From positions 156,431,577 to 156,495,576 of the forward strand of contig CP136065.1 of the NCBI GenBank assembly GCA_032622095.1: a DNA stretch of 64,000 nucleotides, read 5' to 3'. The notes beneath the pieces are model-generated. The model made no database searches. It was given only the letters and a program-made list of their open reading frames with translations, and was not told the origin of the DNA. The position numbers were made by a program, and so were the translations under genes. Shown here in pieces: positions 34,490-46,402 of the stretch. The number at the start of each line of letters is the position of its first letter. Position 1 is the stretch's first letter. This DNA comes from Siphonodentalium dalli (Eukaryota; Mollusca; Scaphopoda; Gadilida; Siphonodentaliidae).

Positions 34490-35470
34490 TGGTTACGTGG
34501 TCCTGCTAATTTGGAATGATGCTGGTGGGTCCTGTTGTATTGCGATTATACTGGTAGGGCAAACTGATGTTGTTTACCGTAATTTTTTCGAAAGCTGTCA
34601 TTTTCGCGATGGTTGGCTAATCTGAATGCATCGAAGAAATGCCAGTGTCTGTTTGAAACAGTCAAGAACCAATATATTTTAAATATCTCAACAATGGCTG
34701 CGCTCGTACCAGCAAAACAATAGGAATAGCCATCTTGATTGTTGTCGGTTGACAATAACCAAAACATCCATTATTAAAATATTTGATAACATGTATATCG
34801 TTGAATGTTTGATTCATATATAACGGTTTTCTATGATTCGTTCAGATTGGAAAAACACCGCGAAAATGACAGCTTTAGTTAAAGATACGGGCGGCGTTGG
34901 CGGTGTGTATGCTGTTATAATATTCACCTCCGTCAAAACCGCCATAAACAGAAAGAATAGTAAAATATAGACAGCCCTTGTTCTTATACCAATCAGAAAT
35001 ATGGCATAAACAGTATGTTATTGTCAAATGTTTTCCTTTGTTATGTAAACAAAAGCAAAAAAACGTTACAAAACCTGGCTTTTGTTTAGATCCGGATATG
35101 GTAACATAAAGAGCATTATTTGTAACTGTTTTCCTGATATGGAAATAATAAAGAGCGTTTATATCATGTGTGCGTGATTAACCAATATAATTGCGCTGTG
35201 TTATGTAAACAGAAGCAAAACTTCTGTAACATCAGCAGGCTCTTGTTTGCCTACACCATCGTACGTCTTGACGACAATATACTATTTACGCGCTGATTAT
35301 GTTTGGCATATGAACAAAACTATATATATTTTAATATTCCTTCTGTTGATGGCGATTTGAACAAATATGAATATTTCTGCAATGAACGCCGCCCGTGCCT
35401 TTAAAATAACGGTACTTTTCCTTAACAACAGCAGTTTGCCCAAACAGCACCATAGCTGTTCAACAGGACA
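34490..35470. mobile_element. GCAAACTGATG foldback element, copy 1
   Basis: The left part has GTGGTCCTGCTAATTTGG, GGGCAAACTGATGTTG and CTGTCATTTTCGCGATGGTT. The right part has the inverted counterparts AACACCGCGAAAATGACAGC and AACAGCAGTTTGCCC. It is split by a TTAA-1 element (34883-35400). Copies at 38866-39555 and 42168-42500. Non-autonomous. Confidence 0.7.
34883..35400. mobile_element. TTAA-1 family element, copy 3, nested
   Basis: Ends AGATACGGGCGG and CCCGTGCCT, flanked by TTAA at 34879-34882 and 35401-35404. It shares CCGCCATAAACAGAAAG, AAACAGTATGTTATTGTCAAA and ATAAAGAGCGTTTAT with the other members but is clearly diverged. It sits inside the foldback element, so it is younger than that host. 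Confidence 0.75.
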
Positions 35471-37782
35471 CACCAACAGCAAAGCAAATTAACCAATTAA
35501 CCAGGGTTAATAATATTCGGTCCGGTTATTTACTTCTCGAGTTTTATCCACCGCTCACTACCTCTATTGCATACATAAAGCCTGTTTAATAAACGTTACG
35601 TTTATTAAGCCAGGATAGCTTTATTATGTCAACATGACTTTAGTAGGTATATGTGACGTATTTATAAATACAAATTGCGCAGGTACTAGGGACGTTAACC
35701 TGCATAAATGACGTCAACATTATTTTTGGTCTTTTTTTTTTTCGTTCATGATACACCGCAATTGATGCAAAAAATGCGTATACAAGGATATGCGGTTCCC
35801 CTCTAAAACAGTTACAAACCATTAGAACGTGGCCAGTTTAGAATAATTATAAAACAAAATAATTCGCCATAAATTGCACTCAGGGTTGCCCACGTCATGA
35901 ATACTAATCAGTTTGCATCATTAGGGCGACATCGAAGTAACGAATACAAGAAAAACTTGTAACGACAAATTTCCCCCAAAAAAAGACAAGATTAGCGCAA
36001 TTGATAAATAATATATGTAGCTACAATGTAATGCTATCGATTAAACTGTTATGTCCGCTCATGGAATTTGGCAACTATTTGACTCGACAGAGTCTCTCCC
36101 AATAGATGCTCAAAACACCTCACGAACATAAATAGTTCAAGCAACGTCAATATACTATATGTATAATAATAATTCTGCTCTTGTATTATCTGTATTTCTG
36201 TGTGCCGTCTACTTGTATTATCTGAACCCCCCTCCAATTGAATAATAGACCGTTCCAATGTATATGTGTATAATTGAATGGGATAATCTATCCATTATAG
36301 AAATGTATAAATCGCCATGCATACAAGTGAGGAAATGCAGGATGGAAGTAACAGAAGAGCGATACATACAATGTTTGGCGTTGATTCTTTTATCCGTGGT
36401 CTGTCATATTTATCGCGCAATGTCTTATTATCGAAGAGTCAGATTTTCTAACTAACCAGCATTCATATTCACCAGACATGATTATTGTGAGAACCAGATG
36501 GTTTATAAAGTAACCTGGTGAATATGACTTGATGGGTTCCTTTTAAATGGACCGAATGTCCTCGCAGTTGGGTTTTTGTTAAAATAATATATATAAGTTT
36601 GTGAAACATCATCACTGAGAACAACATGGAGAAATAAATAAACTGTGTTCTCATATTCATTATTGATAATTCTCCAATAACTAAACTTCGCGTGTTGAAA
36701 CCGATAGCAATGTAAGCAACCCTGTTGTAGTGATTTGTCAACAAACATCATTAATAGTGTAGTAAGTTCAAGTAGTTCAGTCTGATTGTGATTTTCAGAT
36801 TATTTGTCAATGATTTCACCTTTTCCAATGTATACCGTCAAGTTTTGATTAAACTTTTGAATATTGCTGAACTAATATAAACTTGTATCGATAATTTCAC
36901 TGTAACAGTAATGTTCACATAACAATTGTTTCAACACGTGAAATCTAATTATTGGAGAGTTATTAATCGACACCTTTCGCACAATAAACCACTACTGCCA
37001 CCCACAGGAAGGTGCTATTGATCTGTTTGCCGTGATTATTTTGAACTTAATTAATTGTTATCACAGTCAGCGGTGGGCTCGATGGTTGCATGCTTGGCTT
37101 CTCGAAACCGTAATCGCGTAACTGAGGATATGGTAAAATGACATAGTAGTTCATTGTGCGAAATGTGTTCAATAACGAAAATGATGTACTTGTTAAGCCT
37201 TTCACGTCGAGAGTCGCGCTGGTGCAGCATTAAATATCCGGTGCCAGTGCATTCTCTTATATATATATGCGATTTTCCCATAGGGAGCCTCTGATATATA
37301 AGAAAATGCACTGGCTTACAAGATCAATGTAGATATTGTTAGGCCAATGTATTCTCGCATATTTGCGAGGCTCCCTATGAGAATGGCACAGGGTTTTCGG
37401 AAAACTTGGCGAAGCTCCAGACATTGAAGGGTTAATGATAGTTACTTTACATAATGTTTTATGTTATTTAGTATTAACCCATATCGAAAGCCTTGAACCC
37501 ATTTCAAAGCGTATCCTTCTACACATTGACATGTTAGTGTTTCATGTGCCCATTGATGGGCCTATATTCCCGTTTAATGGGGTATTTGAAATTCTCAAAC
37601 TCCTGCGCATTACGAATGTTATTACTGATCCATGAAGTTTCTGAGTTCCTAGACATAATTATTCGCACAAATTATATAATATATTTAGACTTGCCTTTCG
37701 TTACAATTTGGTTAATTGGGTATTTAGGAGGTATTTGCTCAATTGCGTGTTATAAATAATTTCTCGACCGGTTATTCATGAA
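35471..37782. other. No gene; minor repeats only
   Basis: Contains a short inverted pair around AATAAACGTTACGTTTATT (35591), a TTAA-2-like fragment at 36222-36310 (CCCCTCCAATTGAAT, CCATTATAGAAATG), and an inverted pair GCCAGTGCATTCTCTTATATA with TATATAAGAAAATGCACTGGC (37241-37314). No coding signal. Confidence 0.45.
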
Positions 37783-38741
37783 CAGTGTTCGCGCTGTCGG
37801 TAGCCAAATTAGCCAATGGCTAATCTTTTTCGAATTTGGCTAATAAAAATTTCATTTGGCTAAACTTTTGGCTAAACTTTTTTTTACCCCAAATAGAGAC
37901 TGGAAGCATGAATTTTTGGCAAGTGGATTTTTAATTCTGTGATGTGAACGATCTTGTCCGAAAACATCGTATACGTACGTGGAAACCCGAAACCCGATCG
38001 CGGACAGTACAAAGGGAAACCCGTCACTCTGCACGAAACAGCAAAAGGTCATATCATTATTTTACATTTAATCCGCTAATCCCCCATTGTCTGTATGGTC
38101 ACTCACGGGGCTCCTGCACAATGCATGTTTATGATGACATTGTATTTATGACGGCCAAGGTTTATGAGCACCAAGTGTAAGACAATAGCTTAATCAGCCA
38201 AATGTGAATCACGACAGATATTTTGTCGCTATTTTTCGTCAATACCGATACATTCAAAATAATATCCATGCGTTTATGACAGATTGTAATTTGATAATGG
38301 CGTAACAATATTAAGTTATTAGTTTCCAGAGATGTCACTTAGATATTTTCGCAAGGATAATTAATATTTAATGATTTAAAAGAAGAAAGTGGGGAAATGT
38401 CCGGTTGGGAAATGTCCGTATACCCAATCCCGGGTTACCCCCCCCCCCCCCCCAAATCACTCTTTCACATAAAGATTAATAATTTTTTAATAAATGACAT
38501 ATATAAAAATATTTCTAGTTCATCAAAATTAGTTAAATTATTGTGTATTTTACCTGTGCCTGTTAGATTTGTCGTTTTAGTCATTAATTGTGAACCGACC
38601 ATAAAACGATGATTTAATTTGGCCATATTTTTTTTAATTTGGCCAAAAAAAATTTGGCTAAAGTTTTTTTCATTTGGCTAATAAAATTTTCATTTGGCTA
38701 AACTTTTGGCTAAAGAAAATTTCAGTCCAGCGCGAACACTG
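37783..38741. mobile_element. Non-autonomous hAT-type element with 8-bp TSD
   Basis: A 959-bp element with inverted ends CAGTGTTCGCGCTG and CAGCGCGAACACTG, flanked on both sides by TTCATGAA (37775-37782, 38742-38749). The octamer fits the nTnnnnAn preference of hAT transposases. Subterminal regions at both ends are full of TTTGGCTAAA-type repeats, possible transposase-binding sites. A run of ~17 C occurs near 38440. Internal frames (78 and 71 codons) show no transposase motif. Confidence 0.88.
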
Positions 38742-38865
38742 TTCATGAATAAGGATATATCTATGTTACCCAGTCTGTCGCTCTCCAGACATATATGTTC
38801 TAATCCGGTTAAGTAACGTCTAAAATGTGCCCCAACAGTTGCAGTCCGCTGTAAGAAACTACCCC

Positions 38866-39555
38866 TGGTAAAGTGGTCCTGCTAGTCTGCTAATGATATT
38901 GGCGGATCCTACTGAATTTATATGATGCTCGTAGGGCAAACTGATGCTGTTACGAAAGAGTACCGTTCTGTTTTCTAAAGTTGTTATGTTCGCGGTGTTT
39001 GGCTAATCCGAGCGATTTTAGAAAAAAGCCAGCTGGTGTACTGTAATGCTCTAATTAATCGACTGCTTAACCACATCAGAATTATAGGTAACTTTTCAGG
39101 ATTTAGTCGGAAATATGGCTTGTTGCCATTCATCGGAAAGCTCTCACCGAGAGCTTTCCGATTAATGGTAACAAGCCATATTTCCGACTAAATCCTGAAA
39201 AGTTACCCATAATTCTGCTGTGGTTGTGGAGTCGATTAATTCGGGCATTACTGTATGTATAAGATATTCAAGAACATAGTTTTTTTAAGAATTAAATAAT
39301 GGTTGCGCTGGTGCTTGCAAAACGATATGAATAGCCATCGTTAATATAGTCGATCTTCAACAACTACATGTAACACACCCAGAATTAAAATATTTCAAAA
39401 TATTTTTGAATGTTTGATACACATAATGGCTTTTCCTGGGTATGTTCAGATTATCCGAACACCGTGAAAATGACAACATTAGAAAAAATTAATTAACTTT
39501 TTCTTGACAGCATCAGTTTGCCCTAAAAACATCATATCAATTCAGGAAAGCCAAT
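38866..39555. mobile_element. GCAAACTGATG foldback element, copy 2
   Basis: AAGTGGTCCTGCTAGTCTGC, AGGGCAAACTGATGCTGTTA and GTTCGCGGTGTTTGGCTAATC at left are mirrored by GATTATCCGAACACCGTGAAA, GACAGCATCAGTTTGCCCTA and AACATCATATCAATTCAGG at right. It is interrupted by a CAGTAATG MITE at 39041-39253. Confidence 0.75.
39041..39253. mobile_element. CAGTAATG-family MITE, copy 3, nested
   Basis: A 213-bp hairpin with TA on both sides (39039-39040, 39254-39255). Arms run CTGTAATGCTCTAATTAATCG to CATCGGAAAGCTCTC and back to TTAATTCGGGCATTACTG. Inserted into the foldback element. Confidence 0.85.
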
Positions 39556-40344
39556 TTCCGTTGGTAGTTGTACCTGTGTGCAATTGGATCCGCCTATTTA
39601 TAGAGATATATACTGGACAAATGGGGACCGTACACGGACATGAATGATAGAGGTATGCCGTCGGATCGAGGGTAAACGTGCGTGCAATTTAAAGATCCCC
39701 ATCATGGAAAAGAAGTGTTCGTGGTTAATAAAAACTTTAAATCGAGTCATCGGTCTTAATGGGGGGCACAATGGAAACAGGGCTCTGATATTTACAGTGT
39801 CATTCCGGGAGTTGATGAGAAATAACCCCACTCACTCTCACTCACAATGCATGTGTTGTTACCTGGTATAAAGCATTACCTTGGCACTTATGATACACCT
39901 GTTGGTGACGGTGGCGATGCTATTCTGATCTACGACGTTTATGTTTGCTATAATCTAAAAATCAGGAATGATGCATGTTGTTTAACCAATTGAATTGACC
40001 TATTGTACGGGCCTATGGTAGGCACATTATGCCATCCACAAAGTGTGTATGGTGTTGATAATATGCAGCCCATCGTGTCTTATTCACAGTGTATTATAAA
40101 TGGGGTCTTGTCGGCAAATATACCGCCACGGTAGGTAACCACTCCATGAGATTGATTACTCAAGCACTGATCAGCACTGTCATTATATCGAACTTGCATG
40201 CTTTATAAATGCTACATTGGCCATATATACCATTATGTTATGAGAAAGGTGATCGCAGGCATACTATTATGCTAAAAGAGAGGCGATAAACCGTTCCGAT
40301 GCACGGCTGTCATTAGATTACAGCAGATAAAGATGAGGTAGTTT
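39556..40344. other. No recognised gene
   Basis: Overlapping 75-77-codon frames on both strands at 39598-39871, without motif or splice context. Nothing supportable. Confidence 0.4.
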
Positions 40345-40640
40345 CATGTATACCCATTTTTCGACTTAGAAATCGCTGTTTTCGTGTTGTCCGCTTGGTA
40401 ACTTGAACTATGTTCAACAGAAATGTATTGATATTTGGTACCTGGTTTACATTGAGAAGACGCAGACCAAGTTCGAATTTTGTCACGGTCCGATGATTTT
40501 TGACTGAGTTGTGCCCCTTTTTCGACTTAGAAATCGCGGTTTTCGTGGTTCTGCGCATGGTAACTTCAGTAATATTCAACAAAAATTATTTATATTTGTA
40601 CCTGATTTACATTTGAATTTGGCCATACTTTCTTGTGGTA
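40345..40640 (+). repeat. ~160-bp tandem module pair
   Basis: TTTTTCGACTTAGAAATCGC occurs at about 40358 and 40519. Each copy is followed by GTTTTCGTG, GGTAACTT, TTCAACA and ACCTG-TTTACATT. Related to the modules at 28070-28500. Confidence 0.7.
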
Positions 40641-40855
40641 ATTTCATCTTACCAGTCAAAAAAACTGAAAATATTTGCAATCACCATCATGTGAATGTCA
40701 AATGTATCACGAAAATACACTCAAACATCCTTCAGTTTGATTGAGAAGGCTCTTTGTTTATATAATGCTTTTGTGAAATGAAACCATCAACGCTCATTGT
40801 CGGAGACTATCATTGGAGTTTTTGCCGGACTGAAAAAAATTCAAACCTTTTTTAA

Positions 40856-41349
40856 AGGTACGGTTGGCCTTGGCGGTGGGTATCCTGTGAAAATATTTCC
40901 ACCCGTCAAAAACCGCCACAAACAGAAAGAACATCAAAATGTAGACAGACTTTGTCCGTATACAATTAAGAAATATCGCATAAACAGTATGTTATTGTCA
41001 AATGTTTGGCCATTGTTATGTAAACAAAAGCATAAAAAGTAACTTTTCTGGTGTTTGTTTATATTATGATGGTAAACATAAAGAGCGTTCTTTGTTGGTG
41101 AATTCCTGATATGGAACTAATAAAGAGCGTTTATGCCATTTGTGTGTGATTAGCCAGTAGCATTGTGCTGTCTTCTGTAACACAATCAGGCTCTTGCTTA
41201 GGTAAAATATAGTAGGTCTTTATGATAACATGCTGTTTACGTGATGGTCATGGTATATATGAACGAAACTGTATGCGTTTTAATGTTTTTCTGTTTACGG
41301 TGATTAGAACAAATATGAATATTTTCGACAACTAAGGCCTCACGTGCCT
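40856..41349. mobile_element. TTAA-1 family element, copy 2
   Basis: A 494-bp element flanked by TTAA (40852-40855, 41350-41353). It differs from 21967-22458 at only a handful of positions that I found (for example AGACAGACT/AGAGACT, GTAACTT/GTTACTT, GTTTTTCTG/GTGTTTCTG). Such similarity between copies 19 kb apart implies recent transposition or gene conversion. Confidence 0.85.
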
Positions 41350-41587
41350 TTAAGTCGATATGTGGTGTTCAAAACCTCCTATTGACGGGCTCATATTTGT
41401 TTGGTCTCGAAAACGTACAGATGGTGGTTTTATGTTGTCAGGTCAGAGATGACAATTTTATGCAACCGTGAAGTTTGTTGTTGCTTGGACCCGGATGGTT
41501 TCCGTGCATGCTTCTCTCGGCGACATGATTATGATGTGTGTAATTACATCCATCCTATCTGGGCTAACAATGATATAAGTGTCCTAA

Positions 41588-42004
41588 AGGTGCCATTACA
41601 CGATTAAGCTTGCTTAATTCAGCAAGCCCAAGAGGCGATCTGCATTTTGTAATACCATGCCATTTCATACAGCTCAGCACTTTTTATTACCCATAGAGCG
41701 AGCTGTATGGAAAGGGACCGAGCTGTTTTTGCATACAGCACGGATCCCCCATTAATGTCAAGTAGAAGTTAAATAACAGAATTCCTCTTGATATCTGATA
41801 AAAACACATGTGTAGTTCACAATACTGGAGTCGAGTTAGTAAATATAATGGAATTTATTTAATTATAATTGACATTTTGTGAAAGATTTCATGATAAAAC
41901 AGTGCTTTTAAAAGTTTGCTGGTGGTGTAATGTGAACATCCAGCATCACCCCTGTGGTACCATTTGGAGCTAAATACAGCAAGCTTAACCGTGTAATGGC
42001 ACCT
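41588..42004. mobile_element. PIF/Harbinger-type MITE
   Basis: A 417-bp element with ends AGGTGCCATTACACGATTAA and TTAACCGTGTAATGGCACCT (28-bp imperfect TIR continuing to AGCTTGCT), flanked by TAA at 41585-41587 and 42005-42007. A 3-bp TWA duplication is the Harbinger signature. The interior holds an inverted CATACAGCTC/GAGCTGTATG pair. No transposase. Confidence 0.82.
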
Positions 42005-42167
42005 TAAGAGGGTTTCAATATCTCGCGTATAGGGTGAAAGAGAAGATCACTCGATCTTTTCGACCATCCCGATCGCTTCGCACCCAACTACCCTCTCTAT
42101 CAATATCTCGCGTGCATGGTCATAATTCACTCGTACCATTCATCGTGCGCTATGCGATCTACACCCT

Positions 42168-42500
42168 CGTTAAGTGGTCCTGCTAATTTGACATGATGTT
42201 GGCGAGGCATGCTGAATTGATATGATGTTGGTAGGACAAACTGATGCTGTTAACGAAATGTGCCATTATTTGTTCTAAGTTGTAATTTTCGCAGTGTTTG
42301 ATTTATCCGAGCGATTTGATTTGATTTGTAAATGTGTTAGTAATGGATGCACTGGTGTTCGCAAAACCGCAGCAACTATAACACAGCCATTATTGAAATA
42401 TTTTACAATATACATGTTTTGGTTGTTTTTTTTAATATAACGGCTTTTCCTCGATACGTCCAGATTAAAATAAAAGACCGCGAAAATGAAAACTTTAAAT
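42168..42500. mobile_element. GCAAACTGATG foldback element, copy 3 (partial)
   Basis: Starts CTCGTTAAGTGGTCCTGC and carries GACAAACTGATGCTGTTAACG. The right part ends with CCGCGAAAATGAAAACTTTAA; the outer right arm is missing. Confidence 0.65.
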
Positions 42501-45500
42501 ACCTAAATGGATGACGATAGATCTTGTCAGTATGGTATTCATGCGGTTCGGAGGATGACGTCATAGGTGTGTTACTTGAGATAATCGAATGCGGATATCT
42601 GGGTTGGAAATATTTACCTGCATGTACGTTTTGTTTTTCCTGACGTCACAGAGGGTAATGGGCCGGTTTAAATCCAGTCGATGGAAATTTATTACACCCT
42701 ATGTGGACTATGGCCATATTAAATCATGTGTATCAGATCTCAAATTGAACATGCATTATGATGGCATTTAAGACAATTAATCGACAAAACAATAGCATTT
42801 TCCCGATGACCTTGACCGTAGAAGTTGACCAGTCCAGTCTCACGTATTTTGCAAAAAAAATGGCCCAAAGCAACTGCTACTTGTTTTTAAATATAGTCCA
42901 ACTTTGTGAGTATACGTCTGGACTGGATTCTACCTAGATCATAATGTACCTCTTTTTGTGATGAAAAGTACTTGGTAATCACATCACCACAAAAATCACC
43001 AACCCACATGGTATAACTATATATATATATATATGAATTTCAAAAGCCTTCCTAGATTGATCACCAATGGCTTGTTATCTAGCATACTTCGGGTGGTCTG
43101 TTTAATCGTGATCCCGCGTTGGGTTTTCATGATTAACAAATTACAACCACATCCCACTGGGCTGTTTGGAGTTTGTTAAAACACTGAAATGTAATGAACT
43201 TGGTCTCGTGTGGCGTATGTTAAACGTGCTTACTGTTCGTTTGGGTGGCGAAGAAATGCGAGAATTTCTTTGAAAAATAAATTCGATTCGTAGGTATACT
43301 GTGATTCTATGATTCAGTCCGTAAAATCAACATCCCCATCTCCGTGTATAAATACGGATGAACATTATTTGTAGAGACGTAGCTAGAGGGTCTCCGTTTG
43401 GGAGATGGTGTTTCCAACTTAAAATTCCTATTGCGGCCCCATCTTTCAACCAGGAATAAATTCCCCCGAAATTTCATGCATTTGCCCCAGATATGGTTGG
43501 AATATTCCAATTGGTACCTCATGCTTTCCAACCATGGAAAAAGTTCAACCTATCCCCTTATGGTCGGAAATTGTCCAACTGCAATGGCGGCCAATTATGT
43601 CTAAACATTTTACCAAAAGTAGAAAAAAAAGTCTAAACAACATATTTCACACTAAAAACTTGTTGGAGAATCAAACTGTCGTTGTGTCAGGCATGAAATC
43701 TCCAACTGGTACAACAAGTTATGATCAATAGAGGGAGTGAAACACTCCAATCCCTGTCACCATGTCCCTGGTCATTTGAGCCGAAACGAGGACACAAATT
43801 CACACGAAGAAGCTACCACCAAAGAGTAGTACACAGCTACCATGCAGATTTACACCAATTATCCATAGCTTAGTGTGTTTGGGGGTATAATATGGGATAC
43901 ATAGAGAAAAATATATCGATTATCGTTTGAATGCAGAGAAATATGACAGCAAAATAAACACCTCAAAAACAGTAAGTTCCTCCTAAATGCATTGGCCCAT
44001 ATCTCCAAAGAAATTGATCCGATTGCTTTCAAATTTCACAGATATAATCGCTATATATGATCAGTTTGTGTAACGCTAAACATTTGATTGGAGTTATACT
44101 TGAATGAGCGTCATTTTATTGGGAAAATGACAAATTAAAAATTCACAGTTGAGCTTACAAACCTTAAAATACGAGTATTAATCCCGTTGTGGCAATTAGT
44201 AATGCGTATTCTTGGCGCCGATATTACTCCTAAACTTCTTGTTGATATAGAATTTGCATGGATCTGTAAAGCCACTTCTCTTGAAAATAAGCTCATATTG
44301 AACTTATTTCAAAAACACAAATAAGCACATGTCGGCATTATTTAAATCTGAATTACGCTCTATATGAACTTAAATTGACTTACCAGATGTGCGCTCTTTC
44401 TGATGTGTTTTCACTCGTGCCCGCGCCACCAAACGGAATAACGGGTAAAAGTCCACAATGGGTTTATATCAGAATCAAATAAGTCCAATATGAACCTATG
44501 TGAATATCTGCACGAGGATACATACTCGTATTTAAATTAGCGCAATACTATTTTTCGCTCCGTTTTGAATTAGTGCACTTTATATTCGCGCACCTGGCTG
44601 CGCGAATTCAAAACTGACAAAAATATTTTCGTAAAATTGTTGGATGACAGTTTCAGTTCTTAGTCGTTTCTGACGACACATCGTGTACAGTAAACACGAT
44701 CACGGCGGATTTACATTTTGTAGACCATCATCATTTTGTTGCGATGATTGATGTTTATATGCGCCAGATAATTATTAGGATATTGAAATATAGTGATGGA
44801 CTGGACATCAATGAAATAAACTTGAAAGCAGAAAACAACAACCTCGAATGCAGCTGACTTAAGAAAAATCAACACTTGGCTGTGGGTTGTGAATACATAT
44901 ATAACTAACTTAGACTGTATGGTCACGGTGTCACTCCATGCACATTCAACCTAGAATATGTTACAATCATTTCTTACAAGCATTTCAACATCGTCAACGT
45001 TTCCATGACACATTTTATTGAAAATGCCAAATGAAGATGAACACATACATAATTGTTTATATCTGAGAGATAGACAGTGGGAAGAACAATTGGGATGGGA
45101 GCACAAGCTATTTCAATATAGAAAAGCTCTTCTCCCATAATTTTTTATGACAAAACTAACAAAAACGGGTTAGAACTGAGACATAAGTTTAATTATTATA
45201 CAAAATAATCATAGGGATATGTCAAGGGTGAAACAAATAGAATAATAATGATTAGTACAGGGTTAGATTGGTTCGGAGGTAAGAGGAAGGGAATCACAGA
45301 ACAAAAATGTGATGTGCAGGTATAAAGGTTACTATGTGATATCATGTTGGTTCAGTTGCATTGATCCAATCTATTCCATCGTTACAGAAACGTTTCGATG
45401 GTGATATAGTGTTGAACAGCTGAAAATAAAATGAAAGTGTCAATGACACTGTAGCTCAACTTGGAACGGGAATAATTTAATGTATTACAGTCAATGGAGC

Positions 45501-45567
45501 GATTAGGAATGTGGCAAGTTGAATGTCTAATACTAGTTAATTAAAAGACACGAAGAGAAAAGTAAAA
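42501..45567. other. No gene; CAAC-family fragment and (TA)n
   Basis: A (TA)n tract lies at 43018-43034. Bases 44379-44530 resemble the reverse complement of the CAAC-end MITE (GTGTTTTCACTCGTGCCCGCGCC, then CGAGGATA). The region 43380-43740 holds overlapping frames (43398, 43534) without motifs. No exon candidate seen. Confidence 0.4.
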
Positions 45568-46375
45568 TCCAAGATGGCTGCTGGCGGCCATGTTATTGGG
45601 CCAAATGACCCCAAAATTACTCGTTCCCATCTACATGTCAATATTAACATCCATGACAAATTTTATGATGATCAGACTAAAGTTACTACCTGTAGCCCGT
45701 GCTAAAGAATTTAGTCATACAAAGAGTAAAATCCAAGATGGCTGCTGGCGGCCATGTTTTTGGGGCAAATGATCCCAAAATTACTCGTTCCCATCTACAT
45801 TTCAGTATTAACATCCATGACAAATTTCATGACGATCAGACAAACAGTACGCCCTGTAGCCCGTGCTAATGGATTGCATTTTGAAATGCAAGATGGCCAC
45901 TGGCGGCCATGTTTTTTTTACCGAATGACCCCAAAATTAATCATTCTGGTCTAAATGTTGATGTCAACAGCTATGACAAATTTCATAATGAACCGACCAA
46001 AGGTACGACATGTAGACTGCATTGTTGACGCCTTATGCACACACGCACACACGAAAATTACTCGTTCCCATCTACATGTCAATATTAACATCCATGACAA
46101 ATTTCATGACGATCAGACATACAGTACGCCCTGTAGCCCGTGCTAATGGATTGAATTTTGAAATGCAAGATGGCCACTGGCGGCCATGTTTTTTTACCGA
46201 ATGACCCAAAAAATAATCATTCTGGTCTAAATGTTGATGTCAACAGCTATGACAAATTTCATAATGATCCGACCAAAGGTACGACCTGTAGACTGCATTG
46301 TTGACGCCTTACGCACACACGCACACACGCACACACGGACGACGGACGACAAAGCCATGGCAATAGCTCAAACTT
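45568..46375 (+). repeat. Tandem array of ATGGC-GGCGGCCATG modules
   Basis: AAGATGGC-CTGGCGGCCATGTT recurs at about 45571, 45735, 45890 and 46167 (spacings 164, 155, 277). Each is followed by AATGACCC-AAAATTA, ATCCATGACAAATTT-ATGA and GTAGCCCGTGCTAA. A CACACACG microsatellite occurs at 46033 and 46310. It ends with GGACGACGGACGACAAAGCC, a common end of such arrays in mollusc DNA as I recall. The short open frames in it are repetitive. Confidence 0.85.
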
Positions 46376-46402
46376 TACAAAGTAAAGTTGAGCTAATAAT
46401 GT

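Noticed and set aside
43398-43731. Possible exon pair on plus strand
   Set aside because: Two overlapping frames without good splice sites; the sequence resembles low-complexity TTGGAATAT-type repeats also seen near 26815.
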